From NCBI RefSeq assembly GCF_003752155.1, contig NZ_RJVG01000011.1, positions 62,001 through 126,000 on the forward strand: DNA of 64,000 bases, given 5' to 3'. This document shows positions 56,478 through 64,000 of this stretch, one piece after another. Numbering within the stretch: position 1 is the stretch's first letter; every line of letters starts with the position of its first letter. Position numbers and translations under genes: made by a program. Under the pieces are notes generated by a model. That model did no database searches. It saw only the letters and a program-made list of their open reading frames with translations, and was not told where the DNA came from. This stretch comes from Mobilisporobacter senegalensis. GTDB lineage: Bacteria; Bacillota; Clostridia; Lachnospirales; Lachnospiraceae.

Positions 56478-56687
56478 TTAGCAGTCATGATGGCCTATCA
56501 TATAATAATTGGTAAAATTACATCGAAAAGATTTAATCACATTGCCACTTTCCAAAGCTATACTGCTGCGATTACATAAATTCACGTCACATTTGTAGGG
56601 CAGATTATCATACATGGAAATAGTATCTGGAACAGTAAATTCAAATGGTCGTAATTGTGTCATAAAATTCTTCAAGGTCTCAGGCAT
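56478..56687 (-). CDS. Small hypothetical protein with four cysteines
   Basis: 69 residues. A strong ribosome site (TAGGAG, 7-8 bases before the ATG) and a terminator 65 bases downstream support a real gene. Cysteines at 33, 38, 56 and 69 in the C-terminal half (KCDVNLC, FRCNF, HHDC at the very end) could bind a metal or form disulfides; two histidines precede the last one. No signal peptide, no helix-turn-helix, no family recognised. It stands alone between larE and the P-type ATPase on the same strand. Confidence 0.6.
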   Translation of the reverse strand: MPETLKNFMTQLRPFEFTVPDTISMYDNLPYKCDVNLCNRSSIALESGNVIKSFRCNFTNYYMIGHHDC

Positions 56688-56790
56688 GGTACCACTCCTA
56701 TACTAATAATATGTATAACTATAGAGTCACAACTCTATATATCTTTTGTACTATTTAATATATAAAGTATACAACCATTTTCCTATATTA

Positions 56791-59490
56791 TCAATGGGAA
56801 TTATGGTTTACTTTTTTCTGTAGTTCGACAACAAAAATCGGTACAATGGACAATAAGAATACAATGAGCCATTGAGTTTTATTTAATGAAATAACATCAA
56901 AAACTTTCGTAAGGGGCGGATACATAATTACGGCTATTTGTAAGAAAGTACATATTGCAAAAGAAAGTAACAGTCTTGGGTTTGTAAATAAACCGATGGT
57001 AAAAATGGATTGAGTGCTTCTCATATTAAATGCATGGAATAATTGTGAGAGGCTAAGGACACAAAAAGCCATTGTCCTTCCATATATCGGTCCATTCACA
57101 CCTCCCATAGAGTTCCCATCAAAATAACGGATACCTATAACGAATGCGAATAGAGCCAGAGAGCCTATCATAATTCCTTCAAATATAATCTTAAACACAA
57201 GCCCATCCGCAAATAATCCTTTGGATGGAGAAATAGGTTTTCTCTTCATTATATTTCTTTCCGCTGGTTCCACTCCTAAAGAAATTGCAGGTAAGGAATC
57301 TGTTACAAGATTTACCCATAGCAGCTGTACTGCCAGAAGAGGAGATGGAAGACCAAAAAGTATTGCAATAAATATGGTTATGATCTCACCTATATTACTG
57401 GATAAAAGGAAATGGACAGATTTTCTGATATTATCATATATTCCACGGCCTTCTCTTACTGCAGATACAATAGTGGCAAAATTGTCATCGGTTAAAATCA
57501 TATCAGCAGCATTTTTGGCAACATCTGTACCGGAAATACCCATGGCACATCCAATATCGGCAGCTTTTAATGCAGGAGCATCGTTTACACCATCTCCAGT
57601 CATTGCCACCACTTCACCTTTTGCCTGGAATGCCTTTACGATACGTACTTTATGTTCGGGGGAAACTCGTGCGAACACACTGTAATCAGCTATTTCTTCG
57701 GATAATCTTTCATCGCTCATTAGGGATAATTCGCTTCCGGTAATGGATCTTTCTCTAAGATTAAGTATTCCCAGATCTCTTGCAATAGCGCAAGCCGTTG
57801 AGATATGATCCCCTGTGATCATTACTGGTTTAATGCCGGCCATCTTACATGTAAGAACAGCATCCTTTACTTCGCTCCTTGGCGGATCGATCATACCAAT
57901 TAATCCCACAAAGACAAGACCATTTTCTAAAACTTCACCACATGTTGTAATATTGCAGGGAATAGAATTTATCTCTTTATATGCTGTGGCAATTACTCTT
58001 AAGGCATTGTTTGCCATACTCTGGTTGTGTTTCCCAATAAGATTCTTCTTAAGACTGGTAAGAGGAATCACTTTACCATTCTCATAGATATAACTGCAGC
58101 GATTTATCAGAACATCAGGAGCTCCTTTTGTAATACTGATATATTTACTGCTTTTACTATTTAATTCCGTCATGCCATCCAGACGGTCATTCAGTTTATG
58201 TACAGTTGTCATGAGCTTTCTTCCGGAATCAAAAGGAATCTCAAAAATTCTTTTATATGTAAGATCTAATTTGATTTTTGTGAGACCTGCATGATATGCT
58301 GCTACGACTAAAGCACTTTCCGTCGGCTCACCCGTTGCAATGGCTTCCTTTTTATTTACCTGTAAAATGGAATCATTGCATAAAGATGCCAGGGTCAAGA
58401 TAAATTTTGCAAATTTTCCATCCAGACGTTCTGTCCCATCAATGGAAGAAATGTCTGTCACCGTCATTTTATTCTGTGTTAAAGTTCCTGTTTTATCAGA
58501 ACAAATGACCGTTGCACTTCCCAGTGTCTCAACAGCAGGCAATTTACGAATAACAGCATTCTTCTTTGCCATCCTTTGTACTCCTAAGGAAAGCATAATA
58601 GTAACAATAGCAGGAAGTCCTTCTGGAATTGCGGCCACTGCAAGGCTTACAGAAGTCATAAACATATCAAAGATAGGCATTTGTTTTATAATTCCAATGA
58701 TAAAGATGACAATACATATCAAAAGGGCTGCTATACCAAGAGATTTACTGGTTTTTGCAAGTCTCTTTTGTAAGGGTGTCATAGGTGCAGTATCATCCAT
58801 AATAAGGCTTGCAATATGTCCAACTTCAGTATCCATGCCGGTATGGATCACGATGGCACTGCCACGGCCATAGGTTACAACGCTGGTGGCCATAACTAAA
58901 TTTTTTCTCTCGGATATCAGCGTGGATTCTTCAAGAACACAAGAACTATCTTTTTCAACTGGATGGGATTCCCCGGTAAGAGAAGATTCTTCTACTTTAA
59001 GATTTACGGATTCAATTAACCTTGCATCTGCAGGAACATAATGTCCGGATTCTAAAAGGATAATGTCCCCAGGTACTAATTCCTTAGAATCTACGATAGA
59101 TACAATGCCTCCTCTAAGCACTTTGGCAGTGGGAGCAGACATCTTCTTTAATGCTTCCAGAGATTTTTCAGCTTTGTTTTCCTGAATTGTTCCAAGTATG
59201 GCATTTAATGTGATGATGATCAGGATAATAATGGGATCTACAAAATCGACTTCTCCCTGTAGCAAAGAAACTAAAAAAGAGATGAAGGCAGCAGCAATTA
59301 ATGTTATTATCATAAAATCTTTGAATTGTTCCAGAAATTTAATAAGGGTACTTTTATTCTTTTTCGATTTTAATATGTTTTTTCCATACTTTTTTTGCCT
59401 TTTTTCCACTTCTTTATTAGACAACCCCGATTCTAATGTAACCGAGAGTTTTTTTGCAGTATCTTTAATTGATAAACTATGCCAATTCAT
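56791..59490 (-). CDS. Calcium-type P-type ATPase (P2 family)
   Basis: 899 residues, typical for bacterial SERCA/PMCA-like pumps. Order: N-terminal cation ATPase domain, M1-M2, actuator domain with LTGES, M3-M4 with the ion-binding AAIPEGLPA, phosphorylation motif ICSDKTGTLTQNKMT, nucleotide-binding domain with KGAPDVL, hinge MTGDGVNDAPALKAADIG, and M5-M10 with M6 NLVTDSLPAISLGVEPAE. The PEGLPA and N-x-x-TD motifs point to calcium export, though manganese or other divalent ions cannot be excluded. Ribosome site AAAGGAG. Monocistronic. Confidence 0.93.
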   Translation of the reverse strand: MNWHSLSIKDTAKKLSVTLESGLSNKEVEKRQKKYGKNILKSKKNKSTLIKFLEQFKDFMIITLIAAAFISFLVSLLQGEVDFVDPIIILIIITLNAILGTIQENKAEKSLEALKKMSAPTAKVLRGGIVSIVDSKELVPGDIILLESGHYVPADARLIESVNLKVEESSLTGESHPVEKDSSCVLEESTLISERKNLVMATSVVTYGRGSAIVIHTGMDTEVGHIASLIMDDTAPMTPLQKRLAKTSKSLGIAALLICIVIFIIGIIKQMPIFDMFMTSVSLAVAAIPEGLPAIVTIMLSLGVQRMAKKNAVIRKLPAVETLGSATVICSDKTGTLTQNKMTVTDISSIDGTERLDGKFAKFILTLASLCNDSILQVNKKEAIATGEPTESALVVAAYHAGLTKIKLDLTYKRIFEIPFDSGRKLMTTVHKLNDRLDGMTELNSKSSKYISITKGAPDVLINRCSYIYENGKVIPLTSLKKNLIGKHNQSMANNALRVIATAYKEINSIPCNITTCGEVLENGLVFVGLIGMIDPPRSEVKDAVLTCKMAGIKPVMITGDHISTACAIARDLGILNLRERSITGSELSLMSDERLSEEIADYSVFARVSPEHKVRIVKAFQAKGEVVAMTGDGVNDAPALKAADIGCAMGISGTDVAKNAADMILTDDNFATIVSAVREGRGIYDNIRKSVHFLLSSNIGEIITIFIAILFGLPSPLLAVQLLWVNLVTDSLPAISLGVEPAERNIMKRKPISPSKGLFADGLVFKIIFEGIMIGSLALFAFVIGIRYFDGNSMGGVNGPIYGRTMAFCVLSLSQLFHAFNMRSTQSIFTIGLFTNPRLLLSFAICTFLQIAVIMYPPLTKVFDVISLNKTQWLIVFLLSIVPIFVVELQKKVNHNSH

Positions 59491-59628
59491 ATATTATACT
59501 CCTTTCTGGGACAGTAAAAATTTTAAAGATAGTCCTAGCTAAGTATATGAAAAAGTAGAAAAAATATAACTGCTGTACCGCACCCTTTTCACGTTAGTAA
59601 TGTTTATCACATTTTAGATTTACAAAAA

Positions 59629-59691
59629 TAGCGTGTGATTATTATCCAACGGAGACAAGGTCCCTTTATGGATTAATAATTCACACGCTGT
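59629..59691 (-). terminator. Terminator of the truA-like gene
   Basis: AGCGTGTGA and TCACACGCT form the outer part of a long stem that continues with ATTATCCA/TGGATTAATAAT; on the minus strand the T-run TATTTTTGT follows. The remaining part of the 242-base gap before the ATPase start holds nothing recognisable. Confidence 0.75.
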
Positions 59692-59732
59692 TTTCACTTT
59701 TATGACAGAAGTGCACCCTAAAAAGGAATTCA

Positions 59733-60479
59733 TCAGTTATAATGAACATCCAGTAAAAACAATCCTTTTGCTTCTGCAGTCGGACCGGCTTGCTCTCTAT
59801 CTTTGCTTTCCAGGATATCTTTCATTTTTGCCGGCTCGATATTACCAAGACCGGCTTCCATTAAAGTTCCTACGATGATCCTTGCCATGTTTGGCCAGAA
59901 ATCATCGGCTTTTATAGTTATGGTGATCTCTTTAATATCATTATAGATATCAATTGACATAATAGTTCTTTCCGTGGATTTTTTCATACGCTTATTATCA
60001 GAAAAGGTTTTAAAATCATGTTGTCCAAGTAGATATTTTGAAGCCTCTCTCATCTTGACGATATCAAGATCATGGAAAGAGTAATAAGTATATTTTCTTT
60101 CAAATACGGGGGCTACTTCACCAATTGCAATATGGTATTGATATTCAAAAGCAGCAGCATTAAAACTGCTGTGAAATCTTTCAGGGACTTCAGATACTTC
60201 AAGGATTGCAATATCTCTAGGAAGAAAACGGTTCAAATAGTGTTTGATCTCATAAAGTTTCATATTTGTTTTGGTGGTAAAATTAGCAATCTGTCCATAA
60301 GCATGCACTCCTGCTTCTGTTCTGGCTGCACCGATCAGGGAGATTTCTTCACCCTCCATTTTTGTCAGAACATCTTCTATTTTATCCTGTATGGTAATAC
60401 GGTTGTCATGTTTTGGCTGCTTTTGCCAGCCATCATACCTTGTACCATCATATTCAATGACTAATTTTATATTTCTCAT
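59733..60479 (-). CDS. tRNA pseudouridine synthase TruA-like, catalytic Asp replaced by Glu
   Basis: 248 residues with the whole TruA layout: KLVIEYDGTRYDGWQ at the start, the catalytic segment, YHIAIGEVAPVFERKYTYY, KTFSDNKRMKKSTERTI and FWPNMARIIVGTLMEAGLG. TruA modifies positions 38-40 of tRNA anticodon arms using an invariant aspartate in RTDxGVHA. Here the bases at 60315-60317 give Glu: RTEAGVHAYGQ. Changing this Asp is reported to abolish activity in the E. coli enzyme. The organism may hold another truA, with this copy being altered in function. AGGAGG precedes the start. Confidence 0.85.
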   Translation of the reverse strand: MRNIKLVIEYDGTRYDGWQKQPKHDNRITIQDKIEDVLTKMEGEEISLIGAARTEAGVHAYGQIANFTTKTNMKLYEIKHYLNRFLPRDIAILEVSEVPERFHSSFNAAAFEYQYHIAIGEVAPVFERKYTYYSFHDLDIVKMREASKYLLGQHDFKTFSDNKRMKKSTERTIMSIDIYNDIKEITITIKADDFWPNMARIIVGTLMEAGLGNIEPAKMKDILESKDREQAGPTAEAKGLFLLDVHYN

Positions 60480-60500
60480 AATTGCCTCCTAAGTCAAGTA

Positions 60501-60520
60501 AAATCAAGCTGGCTTGATTT
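60501..60520. promoter_or_regulatory. Palindrome upstream of the truA-like gene
   Basis: AAATCAAGC-TG-GCTTGATTT, perfect 9 bp arms with a 2-base centre, too tight for an RNA loop and so more like a protein-binding site, 22 bases before the start. A related half, AAGTCAAGTA, lies 10 bases away. Alternatively a weak terminator of dedA with loosened loop. Confidence 0.4.
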
Positions 60521-60561
60521 ATATTTATCTTAACCTCTAGGCTAAAAAATAGCAAGTTTAA

Positions 60562-61164
60562 TTATATATGGGAAGCTTTTTCTTTTTTTAATACACGACG
60601 TGCTGCCAAAAGAATTAATAATATAACAAGTATGGGAATTAGAAAGGTTTTATATTCATCATAATAAACTATGACATTCTTCCAATTCTCTTTCAGGAAA
60701 TATCCAATCCCAATTAAAATAGTATTCCAAACAGTGATTCCGATAAAGGAAGATACTATAAATACAAGATAATTCTGTCCAAGGGCACCAGCTATGAAAG
60801 CGATATATGTACGGCATAAAGGGATAAGTCTTAATATGCAGACAGCGTAAGTTCCATATTTCTCAAAGTTGGCATAAGAAGCATTAATGCTTTTCTCTGT
60901 TTTGGGAAAGCGATGTATTATTCTTTGAATAAAAGGAGTCCCTCCATATCTTCCAATTATATAGCATATACTTGTTCCAATGAGGCCAGCGACAATACTT
61001 ACCGGAAGAATTAATAAGAATGGGATATGGGAAACGGATGCCACTGCGCCGGAAAAAGGCAGCACAATTTCACTGGATACTGGAAAACAGGCATATTCCA
61101 ACATGATTATTACAAACATTGCGATTAAACCATATTCAAAAATTAGATTTGTAAAATACTCCAT
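60562..61164 (-). CDS. DedA-family membrane protein
   Basis: 200 residues from the ATG at 61164, which has GCAGGAGG upstream; the frame extends 16 codons further without support. Four or more hydrophobic helices. The DedA pattern is present: EYACFPVSSEIVLPFSGAVAS near the N-terminus (with the conserved Glu and Pro), GRYGGTPFIQRIIHRFPK and the RLIPLCRTYIAFIAGALG segment with its conserved Arg and Gly. DedA proteins move lipids such as undecaprenyl phosphate or phosphatidylethanolamine across the membrane. Transcribed towards the truA-like gene. Confidence 0.92.
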   Translation of the reverse strand: MEYFTNLIFEYGLIAMFVIIMLEYACFPVSSEIVLPFSGAVASVSHIPFLLILPVSIVAGLIGTSICYIIGRYGGTPFIQRIIHRFPKTEKSINASYANFEKYGTYAVCILRLIPLCRTYIAFIAGALGQNYLVFIVSSFIGITVWNTILIGIGYFLKENWKNVIVYYDEYKTFLIPILVILLILLAARRVLKKEKASHI

Positions 61165-61343
61165 GAATTCCTCCTGCTCGTTATTAAAAACAATGGTTTT
61201 AGGTATTAACATAATATGAAGATAATGATATAATTAGAAGCATATCGGCTGATTATGGTATGAATGTAAAACGTTTGGATATTATTAAAAATATAATTAG
61301 GCCGCTTATTTACCTACATTATTTCTTAAAGAAAGAAGACCCT

Positions 61344-63116
61344 ATGAAAATATTATTATCCTATCTAAAACCGTATACGAAGCTGCTTATTATTGGTCCA
61401 TTATTTAAACTGATTGAAGCAATTCTTGAATTAATTCTTCCTTATCTTATGTCAAAAATCATAGATATCGGTGTTGCAAATAATGATACCGGTTATGTAA
61501 TACGCATGGGCTTACTTATGTTAGGTATTGCATTTGTGGGAATAATCTGTGCATTAATCTGCCAGTATAGTGCATCTATTGTATCCCAGGGGACGGGTAC
61601 AAGTATTCGCAATGCACTTTTTGAGAAAATAGCAATCTTCTCTAACACAGAATTAGACAAATATGGTACTGCTTCTTTAACTAATCGAATTACGAATGAT
61701 GTAAATCAAGTTCAATTAGCAGTTGCCATGTTAATCCGTTTAGTGATCCGTGCTCCATTTCTATGTATCGGAGGCCTTGTTATGGCCGCTCTTATTGATA
61801 TTCATTTATTCACTATAATGATTATTGTTCTTCCAATCTTTATCTTTATTCTGGTAATTATCATGAAAAAATCAGTCCCACTATATGGGAAAGTACAGCG
61901 AAAGCTGGATAATATTTCCCTGATACTTAGAGAAAACCTAAGTGGTGTCCGTGTCATTCGTGCATTTGCCAGAGAAGACCATGAAAAGAATCGTTTTTCT
62001 CTTGAAAATGAAGAATATGCAATAAATGCCATGAAAGTAGGGAAAATATCAGGGCTATTAAACCCTCTGACTAATTTAATCATGAATTTTGCAATTGGAG
62101 CGATCCTTTGGTTTGGAAGTATAAGGGTAGATATTGGGAGACTTACAACCGGTCAGGTAATTGCTTTTATTGGATATGTCGCTCAAATCCTTGCAGCATT
62201 GATCGTAATCTCTAATCTGGTCGTAATCTTTACAAAGGCTTTTGCTTCTGCAAATCGTATTATAGAAGTTTTTGAGACAGAAACTTCTATTGAAAGTCCT
62301 GTATTACTATCTGAAAAAGCCGGGTCAGACCATGGGACAATGAATATACCCGAAGAGGCAACAGAGAATTCTGAATATATAGTAGAGTTTACGGATGTTT
62401 CATTGAATTATGATGAAGAAAGTGAAGCAGCCATAGAACATATCACATTTCAAGTGAGAAAAGGAGAAACTATAGGTGTTATCGGAGGTACAGGTTCTGG
62501 AAAATCCAGTATTATTAATTTAATTCCACGCTTCTATGATGTATCGAAAGGTTCGGTTAAAATATATGGAAAAGATGTTAGAAAGTATGATATTCAATCC
62601 CTTAGAGCTATGACAGGAGTTGTACCCCAAAAGTCAGTCCTTTTTACAGGGACTATAAGTGAGAATATCCGGTGGGGGAAAGAAGATGCTACGGATGAAG
62701 AAATCAAAAATGCGGCAGACATAGCTATGGCTTCCGAATTTATTGAAAAACTTCCAGATGGTTATAAAACGATGATATCAAGAGGTGGAGTGAATCTGTC
62801 AGGCGGTCAGAGGCAGCGCTTAACCATTGCCAGGGCTCTTGTCCGTAAGCCAGCCATCCTGTTATTAGATGATAGTTTCAGCGCCCTGGATTTTGTGACA
62901 GATAGCAGGTTAAGGAAAGGGATAAAAGAATATACGAAGAACATGACAACTTTTATTGTTTCTCAAAGAGCAAGTACTATTCGTAATGCAGACAAGATAA
63001 TTGTCCTTGATGATGGTGCAATCGTGGGAATTGGAAACCATGAGAAATTAATACAGGATTGTGAATTATATAAAGAAATCTGCCAGTCCCAAATGCAGGA
63101 AAATGGGGTGAATTAA
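61344..63116 (+). CDS. ABC exporter half-transporter, degenerate-site subunit
   Basis: 590 residues from ATG 61344, where the membrane domain begins (MKILLSYLKPYTKLL); an upstream ATG at 61260 would add 28 atypical residues. Six helices over about 15-310, then a nucleotide-binding domain with Walker A GGTGSGKSS, signature LSGGQRQR and Walker B ILLLDDSFSALD. The residue after the Walker B Asp is Asp, not the catalytic Glu, the mark of the degenerate site in heterodimeric exporters such as TM287/288. The partner gene starts within its stop codon (TAATG). Likely a multidrug or lipid exporter. Confidence 0.93.
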   Translation: MKILLSYLKPYTKLLIIGPLFKLIEAILELILPYLMSKIIDIGVANNDTGYVIRMGLLMLGIAFVGIICALICQYSASIVSQGTGTSIRNALFEKIAIFSNTELDKYGTASLTNRITNDVNQVQLAVAMLIRLVIRAPFLCIGGLVMAALIDIHLFTIMIIVLPIFIFILVIIMKKSVPLYGKVQRKLDNISLILRENLSGVRVIRAFAREDHEKNRFSLENEEYAINAMKVGKISGLLNPLTNLIMNFAIGAILWFGSIRVDIGRLTTGQVIAFIGYVAQILAALIVISNLVVIFTKAFASANRIIEVFETETSIESPVLLSEKAGSDHGTMNIPEEATENSEYIVEFTDVSLNYDEESEAAIEHITFQVRKGETIGVIGGTGSGKSSIINLIPRFYDVSKGSVKIYGKDVRKYDIQSLRAMTGVVPQKSVLFTGTISENIRWGKEDATDEEIKNAADIAMASEFIEKLPDGYKTMISRGGVNLSGGQRQRLTIARALVRKPAILLLDDSFSALDFVTDSRLRKGIKEYTKNMTTFIVSQRASTIRNADKIIVLDDGAIVGIGNHEKLIQDCELYKEICQSQMQENGVN

Positions 63117-64000
63117 TGAAGAAATCAACCTTAAGACGAATATGGATTTATATGGGTAAATATAAAATCAACTTAATCGGGGTACTGATCTGCAGTTTTT
63201 TTTCCAATACATTACTTATTTTTGCACCACTTTTAACCGGAAAGGCCATAGATAAGATTATTGGCCCGTCTAATGTAGATTTTAGTGGACTGATCCCCCT
63301 TATTAGTATTTTGCTGGCGTTATATCTTACAAGCAGTTTGTTCCAATGGTTTATGTCTATTTTAAGTAATGTGGCTGCCAGCCATATCACGAAAGATATA
63401 AGGAAGGATGCTTTTGATCATCTGAATACCTTGCCTTTGAAATTCTTTGATCAAACAGCTCATGGGGATATCATCAGTAAATTAACAAATGACATTGATG
63501 CTATATCAGAGGGCTTGTTTCAGGGAATCACACAGGTGCTGTCTGCAGCAATTATTATAACTGGCTGCTTTGGGTTTATGTTAGCAATCAATCCATTCAT
63601 CACGATGATTGTTCTGATCATTACACCTTTGTGTTTCTTCATTGCTTCTTTTATTGCAAAGCAATCAAAGAAAATGTTTAGCAACCAGTCAAAGACTGTG
63701 GGAGAATTAAATGGATATGTGGAAGAGATGATTGGAAATCAAAAAGTTGTAAAAGCATTTGGTTATGAAAATAGATCTTTGGAAGCCTTTAAGAAGATGA
63801 ATGAGGAACTTTATCACTGGGGACAAAAGGCACAATGGTATTCGTCACTTACAAATCCAACCACACGATTAATTAATAATACAGCCTATGTGGCAGTAAC
63901 GGTCATCGGTGGATTATTGGCCATTGCAGGACATCTTTCTGTGGGTAATATTGCAAGTTTTCTTACTTATTCCAATCAATTTGCAAAGCCCATCAATGAA
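63116..64000 (+). CDS. ABC exporter half-transporter, partner subunit (partial)
   Basis: 295 residues are visible before the window ends, with no stop. The start at 63116 overlaps the previous stop codon, so translation is coupled. Segments of the exporter membrane domain are clear: MKKSTLRRIWIYMGKYKINL, the elbow and helices, THDVxxI-like TNDIDAISEG, and the coupling-helix region NGYVEEMIGNQKVVKAFGYE. The nucleotide-binding domain lies beyond the window and is expected to carry the catalytic Glu that the first subunit lacks. Confidence 0.93.
   Translation, partial: MKKSTLRRIWIYMGKYKINLIGVLICSFFSNTLLIFAPLLTGKAIDKIIGPSNVDFSGLIPLISILLALYLTSSLFQWFMSILSNVAASHITKDIRKDAFDHLNTLPLKFFDQTAHGDIISKLTNDIDAISEGLFQGITQVLSAAIIITGCFGFMLAINPFITMIVLIITPLCFFIASFIAKQSKKMFSNQSKTVGELNGYVEEMIGNQKVVKAFGYENRSLEAFKKMNEELYHWGQKAQWYSSLTNPTTRLINNTAYVAVTVIGGLLAIAGHLSVGNIASFLTYSNQFAKPINE

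Noticed and set aside
57221-58873. Frames of 154, 90 and 177 codons on the plus strand
   Set aside because: They mirror the P-type ATPase reading frame and show no domain motifs.

Overview
The window looks like a chromosomal segment of a low-GC, Gram-positive anaerobe, most likely a clostridium of the Lachnospiraceae type. The reasons are AT-rich DNA with strong AGGAGG ribosome sites and occasional TTG or GTG starts, a type III glutamine synthetase, a PfkA-type kinase related to the pyrophosphate-dependent group, a spore-type LysM/GH18 protein, lipoprotein-type binding proteins, and many Rho-independent terminators. I found no rRNA, tRNA or CRISPR array. The species cannot be named from the sequence alone.

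Layout. 1-1974: end of an iron-siderophore type ABC importer. 2182-4584 (minus): lacI-type regulator and larC. 4941-20104 (plus): a ~15 kb, 13-gene carbohydrate cluster with 6-phosphofructokinase, triosephosphate isomerase, a LarA-type (nickel-pincer) enzyme, a chemoreceptor, NagA, an Ssu/Tau-type ABC importer, a histidine kinase and response regulator, a NagB-like deaminase, class II aldolase and mannose-6-phosphate isomerase, closed by a strong terminator. 20286-26905: M18 aminopeptidase, DUF1015, a DUF624 membrane protein, glycogen branching enzyme and an MscS channel. 27421-29535: glutamine synthetase III behind a leader terminator and a palindromic insertion. 29753-31045 (minus): LysM/GH18 protein. 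31348-34736: YtrA-type regulator and ABC transporter. 34818-35177: VOC protein. 35349-46760: an accessory island with two tandem copies of a small membrane protein, a giant secreted metalloprotease-like protein with 27 B-repeats, and degraded IS256 and VOC fragments. 46927-50387: MacB/FtsX-type exporter. 50512-55211: argH, M32 carboxypeptidase, enolase. 55439-61164 (minus): larE, a small Cys protein, a calcium-type P-ATPase, a truA homologue and dedA. 61344-64000: heterodimeric ABC exporter, cut by the window end.

How it fits together. NagA, NagB, PFK, aldolase and TIM form a complete route from N-acetylglucosamine-6-phosphate to triose phosphates, with ManA feeding mannose-6-phosphate in. 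Unexpected additions are a LarA-family protein in the same operon, larC next to the divergent regulator, and larE 50 kb away. LarC and LarE make the nickel-pincer nucleotide cofactor of LarA enzymes, so the cluster probably contains a nickel-dependent hydroxyacid or sugar epimerisation step. The LarA-like protein has an altered active-site pattern, so its substrate is unlikely to be lactate.

The other notable layer is repeat biology: three copies of a ~130 bp structured element, a palindromic MITE-like insertion, a ~195 bp imperfect palindrome after enolase, a 669 bp higher-order repeat inside the giant gene, and a ~90 bp duplicated VOC gene end bracketing the island.
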